From Amycolatopsis sp. NBC_00345 (GTDB taxonomy: Bacteria; Actinomycetota; Actinomycetes; Mycobacteriales; Pseudonocardiaceae): 64,000 nt of DNA. The notes beneath the pieces were generated by a model. That model was given only the letters and a program-made list of their open reading frames with translations, was not told the DNA's origin and did not search any database. A program made the position numbers and the translations under genes. Positions 17,315 to 27,044 of this stretch are shown here, in pieces. Location of the stretch: assembly GCF_036116635.1 (NCBI RefSeq), contig NZ_CP107995.1, positions 9,796,001 to 9,860,000 of the forward strand, given 5' to 3'. The stretch's first letter is position 1, and each line of letters starts with the position of its first letter.

Positions 17315-17986
17315 ATGTCCGAGGGTCGGCTCTTCGACTGGTTTCCGCAGGCCGTGGTCTTCGACTGCGACGGCCTGCTCATGGATACCGAGCCGTGCTG
17401 GACGGTGGCGGAGACGGAGCTCTTCGCCCGGCGTGGCCTTCCGTTCGGGCCGGAGCAGAAGGCACTGGTCATCGGGAAGTCGGTCGAGGCGGCGGCCGGC
17501 GCCATGGCCGAGGTGTTCGGGGAACCCGGAACCGGGGCGACGATCGCGGTCGAGCTACTGGGCCTGGTGACCGAGGTCGTGGCAGCCAAGGCCGAAGCGA
17601 TGCCCGGTGCCCGCGCGCTGGTCGAGCTGGCCGCGGCCGCGGTGCCGATCGCCGTGGCGAGCAATTCGCCTCGTGCGCTGCTCGAGGCCGCGCTGGCGCG
17701 GGGCGGTTTGGCGGACGCCTTTCCGGTGAGCGTGGCGGCGGACGAGGTGGAATCACCCAAGCCCGATCCTGAAATGTATCTGACGTCCTGCGCTCGGCTG
17801 GGTGTCGCGCCCGCGGACGCGCTCGCGTTCGAGGATTCGATGACCGGCTTGCGGTCCGCCCGCGGGGCGGGCGTGCCGGTGGTCGGAGTCCCGACGCTGT
17901 CGCACGCCGACTTCCCGGCCGACGTCGTCGTTCCGTCACTGCGCGATGAGGAACTGCTGTCCTGGGTACGACGATGGCGGCGGTGA
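17315..17986 (+). CDS. HAD-superfamily hydrolase (beta-phosphoglucomutase/phosphatase type)
   Basis: The 223-residue protein has HAD motif I as VVFDCDGLLMDTE (nucleophile Asp near residue 17), motif II as VASNSPR, motif III Lys in ESPKPDPEMY, and motif IV as ALAFEDSMTG. A helical cap sits between motifs I and II. It is probably a phosphatase or phosphomutase acting on a small phosphorylated metabolite. The start is the second codon of a GTG-ATG pair preceded by GGAGGG. Confidence 0.87.
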   Translation: MSEGRLFDWFPQAVVFDCDGLLMDTEPCWTVAETELFARRGLPFGPEQKALVIGKSVEAAAGAMAEVFGEPGTGATIAVELLGLVTEVVAAKAEAMPGARALVELAAAAVPIAVASNSPRALLEAALARGGLADAFPVSVAADEVESPKPDPEMYLTSCARLGVAPADALAFEDSMTGLRSARGAGVPVVGVPTLSHADFPADVVVPSLRDEELLSWVRRWRR

Positions 17987-18066
17987 ACGGGAACCGGATT
18001 CATTCGAAGCTCTGCTAGCTTGACTGCTGTTCGCAGACTCCGGGGGCCTTCTGTGTTGTTCCGACG

Positions 18067-18096
18067 TGGCGTCGTGCCCTCGGCCGGTCGTTTTTT
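18067..18096 (+). terminator. GC-rich leader structure with a T-run, possible attenuator
   Basis: A CGACGtggCGTCG hairpin and further GC-rich sequence end in TTTTTT at 18091-18096, 26 bp before the HAF-repeat gene start. It may end HAD transcription or attenuate the HAF gene. The stem next to the T-run is weak. Confidence 0.3.
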
Positions 18097-18121
18097 CTTA
18101 CCATGATCCAGGGGAGATCGA

Positions 18122-19156
18122 GTGAAAAAGATCCGAAGATTCGCGATGGTCGGCGGCACGATCACGGCGCTGGTCGTGGCCCCGTTCGCCGCCGTACCAG
18201 CTTCGGCATCACCACACACGACGATCACCGAGCTGCCCGCCCTGACCAAGGGCACAGTCGGTGAGGCGCGCGCGGTCAACGACGCCGGACAGGCGGCCGG
18301 CAAGTCGTTCACACCCGACGGCGCCGCGCACGCGGTGCGCTGGAACGCCGACGGCTCCATAACCGATCTCGGTGCTCCGTTCGGAGTGGACTGGAGCGAG
18401 GCCTGGGGGATCAACGGCAGCGGTGTGGTCGTCGGCAGCCACGACGGCGACGGTCACCGCAACCCGACCCGCTGGGCTCCCGACGGCACGGCGAGCACGC
18501 TCGGACTGCCGGTCGGCGCGGTGGGCGGCGAAGCGCGAGCGGTCAACGACGCGGGGGTGATCGTCGGCTGGACCCAGGTCGACGGCAAGGACCACGCCGT
18601 GCGGTGGGACCCGGACGGCGCGGTCACCGATCTCGGCCCCGGCACCGGCGGGCAGCGCAGTGACGCGTGGGGCATCAACAACGACGGTGTGATCGTGGGC
18701 GACGCGGACGGCCCGGGGGTGGCGATCGGCGAGGCCGTGCGCTGGAACACCGACGGCACGGTCACCCGCCTCGGCACCCTGCAGGGCAACGGCCAGGGTT
18801 ACAGCACCCCCAGCGGCATCAGCAAAAGCGGAACTGTCGTCGGGTATTCCAGCGGCGCCGACGGATACACCCACCCGGTGACCTGGACGGCCGCCGGCAC
18901 GATCAGGGAACTCCCCGCTTTGCCAGGGGCCGCCAAAGCGGACGGCTACGCCTACGCGATCAACGCCGACGGCACCATCGTCGGAGAAGCCCAGGCCGCC
19001 GACTTCTACCGGACCGCGGTGCGGTGGTCCCCCGACGGCAGCGTCACCGACCTGCGCTTCCTGCCCGACCGGGCCGGCGGGCTCGCCCGCGGGATCAACA
19101 CCGCCGGCGTGATCGTCGGTGACTCCACCGGCATCGCGACGCGGTGGACCGACTGA
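18122..19156 (+). CDS. Secreted HAF-repeat protein
   Basis: The 344-residue protein has a Sec signal peptide (KKIRR, a hydrophobic stretch, cleavage near PASASPH). About six imperfect HAF-type repeats of roughly 45 residues follow, each with a core like AxxINDxGxVVGxS plus HAVRWxxDGxxTDLG. HAF repeats probably form a beta-propeller-like extracellular fold of unknown function. The GTG at 18122 follows GGGGAGATCG. A second HAF protein is encoded at 48756-49784. Confidence 0.85.
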   Translation: MKKIRRFAMVGGTITALVVAPFAAVPASASPHTTITELPALTKGTVGEARAVNDAGQAAGKSFTPDGAAHAVRWNADGSITDLGAPFGVDWSEAWGINGSGVVVGSHDGDGHRNPTRWAPDGTASTLGLPVGAVGGEARAVNDAGVIVGWTQVDGKDHAVRWDPDGAVTDLGPGTGGQRSDAWGINNDGVIVGDADGPGVAIGEAVRWNTDGTVTRLGTLQGNGQGYSTPSGISKSGTVVGYSSGADGYTHPVTWTAAGTIRELPALPGAAKADGYAYAINADGTIVGEAQAADFYRTAVRWSPDGSVTDLRFLPDRAGGLARGINTAGVIVGDSTGIATRWTD

Positions 19157-19326
19157 CCACACTCGGAAGTGGTGGGCCGGGGGAACGATTCCTCCGGCCC
19201 ATTCCGTCGTCGCCATCGGCAGAGCCGTCCCCATCGGCAGAGTCGTGCGCACCGCGCCGAGTGCGGCCGCACGTTCCACACCGCCGCCGTGGTGAGGTGG
19301 ATCCACCAGCGGATGCCCGGCGCGGC

Positions 19327-20439
19327 TCACCGGACGCTCCCCGCGACCGCCGGAAAGACTTGGCGGACCTCGGTGAACAACACCCCGTGCCGGCCATAAC
19401 CGAAGGTGACAGCGGCCGACCAGAGTGCGTCAAAGGCTGCGCGCAGCGGATCCGGTTCACGGGCGGAGAACAGTGCCGGAAACGCCATCGCCTGCTGCAG
19501 GCAGTTGTCGTGTCTGCCGTCAGGCGAGGTCGCTGTCGTCCGAGGGACCCGTTCGTCGGTGAGCAGGAGATCCCAGGCCTGCCGGTCGTCGTCGAATAGC
19601 GAAGGCAGGGCCTCACCCCGGTCCATCGCGGCCAACGCGGGGGCGATCCACTCGACCTCCGTCAGCTGGGCCTCGACGAAGGCGCGCCTGGTCACCCAGC
19701 GGGCGATCGCGCGTTGGGTGACCGGGTCCGTCTCCGCGAGAGCATCGACGAGAGGCCGGTCCAGCCTCGCCACACTCAGTGCGTTGCCCAGCTGCCGCAG
19801 CCGTTCGCTGGGCAGGCTCCCGCCCCACTCACGCTCCTCCGCCTTCAGACGTGCCTCCGCGCGCACCCGCTCTCGTTCCTGAAGCGCTTGGCGCTTGGCC
19901 GCAGCTTTCTCTTCAGGGGACGGGGGTGGTGGCTGTTCCCTGGCGTTTCGGTGCCAGTAGGCGGCGGTCGCGCTGGTCTGCTTGACCACCCTGTCCGGCT
20001 CCGGCGGGCCCGGCCAGAACTGGAGGAGGTAGCGGTCGAGCTCGCGCTCTTCGCCCTCCGGGATGCCCAGGGTGTGCGCCTCGTCCATCCGCGTTCCGCA
20101 GTAGCGGACCCGATAGTCGGTCTCCAGCAGGTCGAGCGGCCAGACCCCCGAGCCGCCCCAGCCGACGAGCGAGGCTTCGCCCGCGGGGCGGAACGACACC
20201 TCGACTATCTCCTCCCAGGTCTCGTCCAGCGGCGGGGGCTTGTCATGCAGCTCCACGGAAAAGCCGACGTAGCCGGAGTTCAGGCCGGTGACCAGGAACA
20301 GGGCGCCCGGTATCGCGCCGCCGCACAGCCCGTTCTGCTGGCCGCCGAAACTGCCGGGCACCTCCGCGAACTCGCGCCCGCTCTGGACGTAGATCTGCCC
20401 GTAGTCGACCGGCACGTCGCCGCTCACCAGTGTCCGCAT
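19327..20439 (-). CDS. Conserved actinobacterial protein of unknown function
   Basis: The 370-residue protein has no signal peptide or membrane segment. Residues 1-160 form a beta-rich domain with GQIYVQSG, ALFLVTGLNSGYVGFSVELHD and YLLQFWPGP. Residues 160-215 are charged and helical, a likely coiled coil (EEKAAAKRQALQERERVRAEARLK). A helical C terminus follows. I do not recognise a function. The ATG at 20439 has a strong GAGGAGGAG ribosome binding site; the frame is open upstream to 20496. It is divergent from the lipoprotein at 20703. Confidence 0.7.
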   Translation of the reverse strand: MRTLVSGDVPVDYGQIYVQSGREFAEVPGSFGGQQNGLCGGAIPGALFLVTGLNSGYVGFSVELHDKPPPLDETWEEIVEVSFRPAGEASLVGWGGSGVWPLDLLETDYRVRYCGTRMDEAHTLGIPEGEERELDRYLLQFWPGPPEPDRVVKQTSATAAYWHRNAREQPPPPSPEEKAAAKRQALQERERVRAEARLKAEEREWGGSLPSERLRQLGNALSVARLDRPLVDALAETDPVTQRAIARWVTRRAFVEAQLTEVEWIAPALAAMDRGEALPSLFDDDRQAWDLLLTDERVPRTTATSPDGRHDNCLQQAMAFPALFSAREPDPLRAAFDALWSAAVTFGYGRHGVLFTEVRQVFPAVAGSVR

Positions 20440-20702
20440 AACCGCTCCTCCTCGATCGGTAGCCGTTGGGGACATCATCGCGCGGGGCACCGACAAAAAA
20501 TGTCCGTGCCGGCGTGCGTGCCCGGCCCGGCCGCCGGGTGAGAGCCGGGTTGCCGCGCCTCCACCGGGTCTGCCCTCGTGGACGGGGCCGGCCGGTCATC
20601 CGGGCAGCCCTCCGGTCCGCCGCCACCCCCGCGCAACGCCGTTGTGGTGCCTCACGTCCCTTGATCAGAGCTGACCAAACTGCCGTAGAAGGGTTGCCGG
20701 AT

Positions 20703-21602
20703 ATGGGATTCACCGCGATGAAGTCGATGAAGCTGGCCATGGTGGGCGGCGCGCTCGCCGCGACCGCGCTTCTTTCCGCCTGCAGCGGGAACAATGCCGC
20801 CGCGAACGGTTCTCCGGTGAAGAACGCTTCGGACGCGTCCGCGGCCCGGGCGGGGCATGGCGCGGCCGGCGGCGGGGGATCGAACAGCGATGGGAAGGGC
20901 TCGGACGGCGACGTCAACTGCAGCGCCCAGGGCGGCCAGGTCGGCCCTCCCGGTGGCCCGCGGGTGGACCTGATCGCGGACCAGTCGACCGGGGGCACGA
21001 TCCCGGGCTGCACCGAGGCGTTCAACGTGATCACCGAGTACTACGCGAAGGCCCCGACCGAAGGTGAGGGCCCGGGCCGCCGGGTGCTGGACATCCAGGG
21101 GACCTGGAAGTGCGCCTTGGCGCCGGAGCCGGAGGGCAGCCAGGGCGCCGTGTTCTGCGGGAAGCAGGACGACCCCGACTCCAACATCGAGACCAGGCCG
21201 AGTACGACCGCCGGGCAGGCGCCGTCGCAAGAGCCGGCGCGCCGGTTCCCGAACACCACGCAGAACGTGCACTTCACCGGCTACGACACCGCCACGAACA
21301 TGGCCCGGTTCCAGCTGATCCAGTGGCAGGCGGGCGGCCCCGACAACGGCCACTACGTGGATGTCCCCGGTGACACCAAGACCTACCGGCTGCCGCTGGA
21401 CGCCCGCGGCGAGGTGTTCAGCGCGGCCAGCCTGTGCCCGGGTGATTCGGTCACTGTGGACAGTCGCAACCGCGGCACCACGCCGTGCACCCCGCGGCAG
21501 CTGCAGCAGTCGCTGGCCACCGGCGGCAACATGCCGTTCGCCGAAATCCACGTGGACGGCAACGACCGCATCACCATGGCCAAGGAGATCTACCACCCGT
21601 GA
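20703..21602 (+). CDS. Secreted lipoprotein of unknown function
   Basis: The 299-residue protein has a lipoprotein signal ending in LLSACS, with the modified Cys near residue 27. A Gly/Ser/Asn-rich linker follows, and then a Cys-containing extracellular domain (C near NCSAQGG, PGCTEAF, WKCAL, FCGKQ, LCPGD, TPCTP), which suggests disulphides. GAAGGG precedes the ATG at 20703; the ATG at 20718 would keep the same signal. It converges on the hydrolase at 21627. No function can be assigned. Confidence 0.75.
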   Translation: MGFTAMKSMKLAMVGGALAATALLSACSGNNAAANGSPVKNASDASAARAGHGAAGGGGSNSDGKGSDGDVNCSAQGGQVGPPGGPRVDLIADQSTGGTIPGCTEAFNVITEYYAKAPTEGEGPGRRVLDIQGTWKCALAPEPEGSQGAVFCGKQDDPDSNIETRPSTTAGQAPSQEPARRFPNTTQNVHFTGYDTATNMARFQLIQWQAGGPDNGHYVDVPGDTKTYRLPLDARGEVFSAASLCPGDSVTVDSRNRGTTPCTPRQLQQSLATGGNMPFAEIHVDGNDRITMAKEIYHP

Positions 21603-21626
21603 CCGCCGGGCGGCTGTCCACAAAGG

Positions 21627-22475
21627 CTACCCGGCGTCGAGGAACAGCTTGGTGTGCTTGACGAACAGCTCGGGGTACTGGAAGTGGGCGCCGTGGTTGG
21701 CGTCGGGGTAGAGGATGAGCTGCACGTCGGGGGCGTGCTGCTGGAGCAGGTAGGAGTTGACGGTGGGGATGATGATGTCGTTGTTGCCGTTGACAACCAG
21801 GGCCGGCTGGCGCAGCCCCTTCAGGTGCGCGTAGGTCTCGTCCTTGGCCGCGCCGTAGGCGGCGATGGCGGCGGTCTGCGCTTGGATCGTGTCCATCGAG
21901 ACGCCGGCATCGCGGTCCGTGCGGGCCATGATGCGCGTCAGGAAGGCACGGCCGGCGGCCTGGCTCGTTTCAGAGGGGGAGAACAGGATCGGCAGCCACA
22001 TCTCCTCCTGGTGCTCGTAGGTCTTGGAAAACAGCGCCCGGGTTTCCGGCGGGGCTTCGCCGATGCCCTCGCCGCCGCGCGGCCCGGTGCCGACCAGGAC
22101 GAGCCGGCGCGCGAGCTCGGGCCGGTCGAACGCCACCTGCTGGGCGACCAGGCCGCCCATCGAATGGGCCAGCAGGTCGACGGTGCCGAGGCCGAGGGCG
22201 TCGATGAACGCCTCGGTGTCGAGAGCGGTCTGCTCGATCGTGTCCGGAGTGGTGCCGGTGGAGGAGGCGACACCGGCGTTGTTGAACAGGATGACCTCGC
22301 GCTCAAGAGCGAACGCGTCGGTCAACGCCGGGTCGTGGTCGTCGAGGTTGCCCATGAAGTGCTGGATGAAGACCAGCGGAACACCGCCGGTGGCACCGAA
22401 TCGGCGATAGGCGAAGCGGATACCGTTCGCCTCGACGAACTCGGTCGGAACGGTGTTGTGCGTGTACGTGGTCAT
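21627..22475 (-). CDS. Alpha/beta-hydrolase
   Basis: The 282-residue hydrolase has the nucleophile elbow AHSMGG, an oxyanion stretch in VFIQHFMGNLDDHDP, and a C-terminal catalytic His in DANHGAHFQYPE. It closely parallels the hydrolase at 34773-35642 along its whole length, including FNNxGVASxxGxTPDT. Both belong to a branch often found next to SDR genes. It lies 30 bp after the SDR at 22506-23240 and forms an operon with it. The reaction and substrate are unknown. Confidence 0.87.
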   Translation of the reverse strand: MTTYTHNTVPTEFVEANGIRFAYRRFGATGGVPLVFIQHFMGNLDDHDPALTDAFALEREVILFNNAGVASSTGTTPDTIEQTALDTEAFIDALGLGTVDLLAHSMGGLVAQQVAFDRPELARRLVLVGTGPRGGEGIGEAPPETRALFSKTYEHQEEMWLPILFSPSETSQAAGRAFLTRIMARTDRDAGVSMDTIQAQTAAIAAYGAAKDETYAHLKGLRQPALVVNGNNDIIIPTVNSYLLQQHAPDVQLILYPDANHGAHFQYPELFVKHTKLFLDAG

Positions 22476-22505
22476 GATTGCCTTTCGGGTGAACAGAAAG
22501 CGGGT

Positions 22506-23240
22506 TCAGATGGCGGTCCGGCCGCCGTCGGCGGCGACCGTGGCGCCGGTGACGTAGGCGGCGGCGGGGGAGGCCAGGAACGTGATCACCTGGGCGATCT
22601 CGTCGGCCTGAGCCGCCCGGCCGAGCGGCGTGGTGGCCCCGAGCGCCTCGATGCGTTCCGGATCGGCGGCGGTGAACACCGGGCCGGGAGCGACGGCGTT
22701 GACCCGCACGCCGCTGGGGCTGAACTCGGCCGCCCACGCACGGGTCATGGCCGTGAGCGTCGCCTTCGTGCCCCCGTAGGCGGCGCCGCCGGCGAGGCCG
22801 ACCGTGCCCGCCATGCTGGCGACGTTGACGATGCTGCCGCCGCCGTTCGCCGCCATCCGGGGCGCGAGTGCCGCGACCAGGAAGTACGGCGCCCGCACGT
22901 TGGCGTCGAACAGCGCGTCGTAGGTGGCGACGTCCAGGTCGGCGGTGGGGCCGAACCAGGAGAAACCGGCGTTGTTGACGAGCACGCCGACCTCGCCGGC
23001 CTCGTCGGCGAGACGGCGGATCTCGGCCGGGTCGGACAGGTCGGCCGCGATGAAACGCGCCTTTCCGCCCGCTCGCGTGATCTCGGCGACGACCTGCTCG
23101 CCCCGATCCGCGTCGCGGCCGTGCACGATGACTTCGGCGCCTTCCCGGGCCAGCTGCACGGCGGTGGCCCGCCCGATGCCGGAGGTGCCGCCGGTGACGA
23201 GGGCGATCCGGCCGTCCAGGCCGGGCTGAGTGCTGGTCAT
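22506..23240 (-). CDS. SDR-family oxidoreductase
   Basis: The 244-residue classical SDR has TGGTSGIGRAT at about 16-26, NNAGFSWFG, VNVASMAG, the catalytic YGGTKA, and the C-terminal YVTGATVAADGGRT, a typical 3-oxoacyl-ACP reductase-like ending. The start is the ATG at 23240; the open frame to 24659 is antisense to the LuxR gene. It is the first gene of a two-gene operon with the hydrolase at 21627. It is divergent from the LuxR ATPase at 23379, a plausible activator. Confidence 0.88.
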   Translation of the reverse strand: MTSTQPGLDGRIALVTGGTSGIGRATAVQLAREGAEVIVHGRDADRGEQVVAEITRAGGKARFIAADLSDPAEIRRLADEAGEVGVLVNNAGFSWFGPTADLDVATYDALFDANVRAPYFLVAALAPRMAANGGGSIVNVASMAGTVGLAGGAAYGGTKATLTAMTRAWAAEFSPSGVRVNAVAPGPVFTAADPERIEALGATTPLGRAAQADEIAQVITFLASPAAAYVTGATVAADGGRTAI

Positions 23241-23378
23241 GGCGTGCTCCCTACCGAGTTCGCTGGCGTTGTCCAGCTGAAGTGAGCGTCCCGCCGCGCC
23301 GGCTCCCTGGCACCGCATGAACGTGTGATCCCTCGGCCGGGAGGGTCGGGCGAGCCGGAACGTGCCAGGCTCTCGGGT

Positions 23379-26171
23379 ATGGCAGGGACCACGACCACGG
23401 TGCTGCACGGCCGCGAGCCGGAGCTGACCGTCTTGCGCGAGGCGCTGGGTTCGCTGCGCTCGGGGGCGGGTGTGGTCGTCGTGATCGAGGGCAGCCCGGG
23501 GATCGGGAAGAGCCGTCTGCTCGCCGAGGCGATGCGGCTGGCGGGTGGCCTGCCGGCCCGGGTGGGCCTGGGCGAGGCCGACCCGTCCGAGGCTGTCGTC
23601 GAGCTGGCGCCGCTGCTGCGGGCGCTGTTCGACGGGACGGCGCCGTTGCTTGGCCGTTCCGCGCTGCCGGGCGCACGCGGCGGTCCTGAGCAGCGCTACT
23701 GGCTGCTGCAGGACCTGGAATCGTTGTTGGAGGGCGCGGCGGCGGTAATGCCGCTGGTGGTCTGCCTCGACGATCTCCAATGGGCGGACAGCGGCACTTT
23801 GGCCGCGCTGCGCGCACTCCCGGCCCGGCTCGAATCGGTCCCGATCGCGTGGATCCTGGCGGCTCGGCCTGTTCAGCCTGGCAGCGGACTGGACGACGTC
23901 GTCGACCAGCTCGTGTCGCAGGGGGCGCGGCGGATCACCCTCGAACCGCTCGCCCCGGCCGCGGTCGCCGGGCTCGCGTCGGACGTCATGCGGGCGAACC
24001 CCGATCAGGGCCTGCTCGACCTGGCGGCGGAGGCGGCGGGCAATCCGTTTTTCCTCGTAGAGCTGCTGCGCGGATTGCGTGAGGAGCGGCTTGTCCGGAT
24101 CGAGGACGGTGTCGCGAGGCTGCTGGAAGCGCGGTTGCCGAAGCGTGTTGCCATCGGCATGCGCCACCGGCTCGCGCGCCTCTCGGAGTCGGCCCGCCAG
24201 CTCGCGGTCGCGGCGGCCTCGCTCGGCCGCAGCTTCACCGTCGGGGAGCTCGCGTCGATGCTGGGGGCTCCGGCGGCGTCTCTGCTCACCCCGCTCGAGC
24301 AGCTGCTCGAAGCCGGCGTGTTCGCCGAGCGCGCCGACCGGCTCGGCTTTCGCCACGACATCATCCGGGAGGCCCTCCGGGACAGCACAACGGTGTCCGC
24401 GCGCCGGGCCCTCGATCGCCAGGCCGTCGACGTCCTGCTCGCGGCCGGGGCGATCCCGGTCGAGGTGGCCACGCAGCTGGCCACCAGCGCGGAGCCGGGT
24501 GACGAGGTGGCGGCCGGCCTGCTCAAGGACGCCGCCGACGCGATCGGCTCGCGCGACCCCGCGGCGGCCGCCGAACTGAGCTGCCACGCCCTGGACCTGA
24601 TTCCGGCCGGGCATCCCGCCGCCGGTCCGCTGGTCGCGACCACCACGGTCCTGCTCCACGCCGCGGGCAAGGCCGGCGATGCCCAGGCGTTCGCGCGCAA
24701 GCGTTTGCGCGATGTCGTGCCGGCGGCCGAGGAAGCGGCGGTGTTCCTCAGCCTGGCCAGCATGTTCGCCCTGTCAGCCGACGTGCGCGCGGAGGCGGGA
24801 CAGCAGGCACTCGCGCTGCGGGACCTGTCCGGCGAAGACCGCGCCAAGCACCAGGCGCGCCTGGCCTACAACCTGGTCCAGGCCGGGCGGCCGGTGGCGG
24901 CGGCCGAGCAGCTCCAGCGCGCTCGGGAGACGGTCGAACGCGCGGGAGACCTGGCGGCGCGCTCGATCCTGCGGCTCGCCGAGGGGGCGCTGCGGTACGT
25001 CGAGGGCCACTTCGAGGACGCGCTCGCGACGCATGAGCAGGCGATGCGTGAGGGATTCGGCCCCGGTGAGGAAACCCGTGAATGGGTGGCGCGGCAGTGG
25101 CGCAGCGAGCTGCTCGGTGTGCTCGACCGTTTCGACGAGTCGACCGAGCTGATCTCGATGGGTATCGCCGCCGCGAACCGGGAGCGGCAGGCGTTCGCGC
25201 TCGACTTCTTCGAGACCTGGCGCGGGCGGCAGCTCTTCCAGCTGGGTTGCCTCGCCGACGCGGCGGCCGTGCTGGAGGGCCGCTTCGACGCGACCGGAGA
25301 CGTGCCCGTCGTCGGCGCGCTGTACGCGGCAGGCGTTGTCGCACTCGGGCGGGTCGCGATCCACACCGCCGACCAGCGGCAGCGGCGCGAGACGACCGCG
25401 CTGGCACGGCGGATGCTGGCGGACGGCACGCCCGCCAACCGTGCTCACGGCGGCTGGCTGCTCGCGCTCGGAGCGATGGCGGACGGCAAACCGGAGGACG
25501 CCCGCGCGGCGCTCGACGCCGTGTCCGGGCGCATCGTCCCGCTCTACCCGATGGACGTCACCGACGACCCGCAGCTCGTCCGGATCGCGCTCGCCGCCGG
25601 GGATTCGCGACTCGCCGCCGACACGGTCGCCGCCGCCGAAGAGCGGGCGCGGCGCAATCCGGGGATCGGCTCGGTGCGCGCGGCGGCCGCTCAGTCCCGT
25701 GGTCTGCTCGACGCCGACGTCGCGCTGCTCGCCGAAGCCTGCGTGCTCTTCGAGGCAAGCCCGCGGCCCATGGCGTTCGCCTCGGCGCTCGAAGACCTGG
25801 GGGCCGCGCAGCTGCGCACCGGCGCTCTGCCGGAGGGTGTGGACACGCTCGGCCGCGCACTCGTCCAGTACTCCGAGGCGGGCGCGACCTGGGACGCGGG
25901 ACGGGTGCGCGGGCGGCTGCGGGCCAACGGCGTCCGCCGCCGGCTGGTGACCAGCACGCGCCCGGACGCCGGGTGGGCCGCGCTCACCGCGTCCGAGCTG
26001 GCCGTGGTCCGGCTCATCGCCCAGGGGCTCACCAACCGGGAGACGGCCGAGCGGCTGTTCGTCTCGCCCCACACGGTCAACAGCCACCTGCGCCACGCGT
26101 TCACCAAGCTGGGCGTCAACTCCCGCCTCGAGCTCGCCCGCGTGGTCGCCGCGCACACCGTCGGCGATTAG
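23379..26171 (+). CDS. Large LuxR-family ATPase regulator
   Basis: The 930-residue protein has a Walker A motif (GSPGIGKSR) at about 39-47, Walker B VVCLDDLQWAD near 126-136, a long TPR-like helical region, and a C-terminal LuxR HTH (LTASELAVVRLIAQGLTNRETAE, SPHTVNSHLRHAF). This LAL-type design needs ATP and an inducer. The ATG at 23379 begins the domain; the frame is open upstream to 23325. It is divergent from the SDR-hydrolase operon, and a second SDR and a VOC gene follow it, so it may control both sides. Confidence 0.9.
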   Translation: MAGTTTTVLHGREPELTVLREALGSLRSGAGVVVVIEGSPGIGKSRLLAEAMRLAGGLPARVGLGEADPSEAVVELAPLLRALFDGTAPLLGRSALPGARGGPEQRYWLLQDLESLLEGAAAVMPLVVCLDDLQWADSGTLAALRALPARLESVPIAWILAARPVQPGSGLDDVVDQLVSQGARRITLEPLAPAAVAGLASDVMRANPDQGLLDLAAEAAGNPFFLVELLRGLREERLVRIEDGVARLLEARLPKRVAIGMRHRLARLSESARQLAVAAASLGRSFTVGELASMLGAPAASLLTPLEQLLEAGVFAERADRLGFRHDIIREALRDSTTVSARRALDRQAVDVLLAAGAIPVEVATQLATSAEPGDEVAAGLLKDAADAIGSRDPAAAAELSCHALDLIPAGHPAAGPLVATTTVLLHAAGKAGDAQAFARKRLRDVVPAAEEAAVFLSLASMFALSADVRAEAGQQALALRDLSGEDRAKHQARLAYNLVQAGRPVAAAEQLQRARETVERAGDLAARSILRLAEGALRYVEGHFEDALATHEQAMREGFGPGEETREWVARQWRSELLGVLDRFDESTELISMGIAAANRERQAFALDFFETWRGRQLFQLGCLADAAAVLEGRFDATGDVPVVGALYAAGVVALGRVAIHTADQRQRRETTALARRMLADGTPANRAHGGWLLALGAMADGKPEDARAALDAVSGRIVPLYPMDVTDDPQLVRIALAAGDSRLAADTVAAAEERARRNPGIGSVRAAAAQSRGLLDADVALLAEACVLFEASPRPMAFASALEDLGAAQLRTGALPEGVDTLGRALVQYSEAGATWDAGRVRGRLRANGVRRRLVTSTRPDAGWAALTASELAVVRLIAQGLTNRETAERLFVSPHTVNSHLRHAFTKLGVNSRLELARVVAAHTVGD

Positions 26172-26173
26172 GG

Positions 26174-26191
26174 ATCGCACGGCCGTGCGAT
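26174..26191. promoter_or_regulatory. Perfect 18-bp palindrome after the LuxR gene
   Basis: ATCGCACGGCCGTGCGAT starts 3 bp after the LuxR stop and 75 bp before the SDR at 26266. With no loop and no T-run, it suits a dimeric-protein site better than a terminator. Confidence 0.5.
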
Positions 26192-26265
26192 GTCGCACCG
26201 CCGGCGCGGGAGCAATGTCGTGGTCAGGTCATCCGACCGAAGCAGCGACGAAGAAGGTCTGAAAC

Positions 26266-27015
26266 ATGTCTGGACTGAACGGAAAAGTCGCCGTCGTCAC
26301 GGGCGGGACGAGCGGGATCGGCCTGGCCATCGCGCAGCGGTTCGCGAAGGAGGGCGCGCACGTCTTCGTGACCGGCCGGCGGCAGTCCGAATTGGACAAA
26401 ACCAGGGCACTGATCGGCGACGGCGTGACCGTCGTGCGCGGCGACGCGACCAGGACCGCCGACCTCGACCACCTCTTCCGGACGGTCAAGGCGGACGAGG
26501 GCGCGCTGGACATCCTGGTCGCCAACTCCGGGCGCGTCGAGCCGGAGGAGTTCGGGAAGGTCACCGAGGACAACTTCGACAAGACCTTCGACCTCAACGC
26601 CCGGGCGGCGCTGTTCACCGCGCAGAAGGCGCTGCCGCTGATGCGCGACGGCGGGTCGATCATCCTGGTCGGGTCCATCGCCGGGCACAAGGGCATCAAC
26701 GGCTACACCACTTACAGCGCCACCAAAGCGGCGGTGCGCTCCTATGCCCGCACCTGGACCCACGAGTTCAAGGACCGCGGCATCCGGATCAACACCCTGA
26801 GCCCCGGGCCGATCGACACCCCGATCATGGACGGCCAGGCCGACACCAAGGAAGGCGCCGACGCCATCCGGGCCGCGTTCGCCTCGGTCATCCCGCTCGG
26901 GCGGATGGGCCGGCCCGAGGAAGTGGCTGCCGCCGCCTATTTCCTGGCCTCCGACGAGAGCAGCTTCGTGGCCGGCATCGACCTGTCCGTCGACGGCGGC
27001 ATGGCCCAGGTCTAG
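26266..27015 (+). CDS. SDR-family oxidoreductase
   Basis: The 249-residue classical SDR has TGGTSGIGLAI at 12-22, VANSGR where NAG is usual, LVGSIAG, YSATKA (catalytic Tyr-Lys), SPGPIDTP and FVAGIDLSVDGG. The R residues of TGRRQSE suggest NADP(H). A VOC-family gene follows 29 bp later, so the two are probably co-transcribed. The substrate is unknown. Confidence 0.9.
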   Translation: MSGLNGKVAVVTGGTSGIGLAIAQRFAKEGAHVFVTGRRQSELDKTRALIGDGVTVVRGDATRTADLDHLFRTVKADEGALDILVANSGRVEPEEFGKVTEDNFDKTFDLNARAALFTAQKALPLMRDGGSIILVGSIAGHKGINGYTTYSATKAAVRSYARTWTHEFKDRGIRINTLSPGPIDTPIMDGQADTKEGADAIRAAFASVIPLGRMGRPEEVAAAAYFLASDESSFVAGIDLSVDGGMAQV

Positions 27016-27044
27016 CTCCGCACCCATCCCCAGAAGGACTCATC

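Noticed and set aside
18237..19150. Tandem repeats as a possible CRISPR or satellite
   Set aside because: The repeats are protein-level HAF repeats of variable DNA sequence without regular spacers.
22506..24659. A 717-residue minus-strand ORF over the SDR and LuxR genes
   Set aside because: Only the first 735 bp (SDR) has a family pattern; the rest is antisense to a clear LuxR gene, an effect of high GC.
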